A DNA stretch of 5,812 nt. Source: Actinomycetes bacterium. Lineage in GTDB: Bacteria > Actinomycetota > Thermoleophilia > Solirubrobacterales > Solirubrobacteraceae. Below, one piece after another: positions 5,378 to 5,812 of the stretch; position 1 is the first letter of the stretch; each line of letters starts with the position of its first letter. The translations under genes were made by a program, and so were the position numbers. The stretch lies in the NCBI GenBank assembly GCA_023405705.1, contig JAEXXR010000613.1, forward strand, positions 1-5,812, in the 5' to 3' direction. The notes below the pieces were generated by a model. It did not search any database and was not told the origin of the DNA. It saw nothing but the letters and a program-made list of their open reading frames with translations.

Positions 5378-5812
5378 ATGTCATCCGCCCCTCTGAGAGC
5401 CCGCAAAGCCCCGCGCCAGGCGCGATCGCGCGAGACGGTCGACGCGCTCGTCGAGGCCGCTGCTCAGGTCTTCGAGCGCCACGGCTACGCCGCCGGCACG
5501 ACCAACCGGATCGCCGAGCGGGCCGGCGTCTCGATCGGCTCGCTCTACCAGTACTTCCCGAACAAGGACGCGCTGCTGGTCGCGCTGGTCGAGCGCCACG
5601 TGGCGGAGGGCGCGGCGCTGCTCGGGCCGCTCGTCGTCTCGCTGCAGCAGGAGCCGCCGCCGCTGCGGGACGGCCTGGAGCGGATCGTCACCGCGATGGT
5701 CGCCCTGCACGCCGAGCGGCCCGCGCTCCACCGCGTGCTGTTCGAGGAGGCGCCGCGACCGCCCGAGCTGCGCCGCCGTCTCGACGCGCTGTTCGCCGCC
5801 GCCGTCGCGGCC
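5378..5812 (+). CDS. TetR-family transcriptional regulator, N-terminal part (3' end beyond window)
   Basis: The first 145 residues of a regulator expected to be about 190-220 long; the frame is open at the right edge. After a basic tail (RARKAPRQARSR, 7-18), residues about 20-66 form the TetR N-terminal DNA-binding domain: a first helix DALVEAAAQVFERHGY, then the helix-turn-helix TTNRIAERAGVSIGSLYQYF with PNKDALL after it, all close to family consensus. Residues from about 70 begin the variable helical ligand-binding domain, so the effector is unknown. The start at ATG 5378 places the basic tail directly before the domain; there is no clear Shine-Dalgarno site. A GTG at 5336 in the same frame is possible but would cover the inverted repeats. 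It is divergent from the SRPBCC-like gene and probably controls both. Confidence 0.93.
   Translation, partial: MSSAPLRARKAPRQARSRETVDALVEAAAQVFERHGYAAGTTNRIAERAGVSIGSLYQYFPNKDALLVALVERHVAEGAALLGPLVVSLQQEPPPLRDGLERIVTAMVALHAERPALHRVLFEEAPRPPELRRRLDALFAAAVAA

Noticed and set aside
1..5812. CRISPR array, insertion sequence, tRNA or rRNA gene
   Set aside because: No regularly spaced repeats, transposase-like frame, terminal inverted repeats, or tRNA/rRNA-like conserved segments are visible, and nearly all of the window is accounted for by protein-coding genes.

Overview
The window is about three-quarters G+C or close to it. Genuine reading frames use almost only G- or C-ending codons, and intergenic gaps are short. 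With the actinobacterial style of the proteins this suggests a high-GC actinobacterium, perhaps a soil Thermoleophilia/Solirubrobacterales type such as Conexibacter. The lineage is an inference from composition, not a placement.

Layout. (1) Positions 1-1840, minus strand: the large subunit of a coenzyme B12-dependent diol/glycerol dehydratase reactivase (DdrA/PduG family), open at the window's left edge with probably only a few codons missing. (2) 1841-2035: a divergent control region with a strong Shine-Dalgarno sequence at each end, three GCAACG direct repeats and short inverted repeats. (3) 2036-3115, plus: a polytopic membrane protein that looks like two related halves joined by a soluble acidic linker with aberrant codon use. 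(4) 3151-4740, plus, 35 bases further on: an adenylate-forming acyl-CoA synthetase of the medium-chain/ACSM-like group. (5) 4753-4782: a GC-rich hairpin without a T-tract between convergent genes. (6) 4789-5325, minus: a small protein that resembles the SRPBCC (START/polyketide cyclase-like) fold. (7) 5326-5377: a short divergent region with inverted repeats. (8) 5378 to the right edge, plus: the N-terminal 145 residues of a TetR-family regulator.

How the genes may work together. The reactivase implies that the cell runs a B12-dependent diol or glycerol dehydratase, which makes an aldehyde. A synthetase for a short or medium carboxylate could activate the derived acid. The membrane protein, first gene of the divergent unit, could move a substrate or product. 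This link is an inference from shared control DNA; no dehydratase, aldehyde dehydrogenase or microcompartment shell gene lies in the window. The SRPBCC-like/TetR pair looks like a separate module, probably a TetR repressor controlling itself and its divergent neighbour.

The strongest candidates for something little described are the duplicated membrane protein with its unusual linker, and its placement back to back with a reactivase that is not preceded by dehydratase genes.
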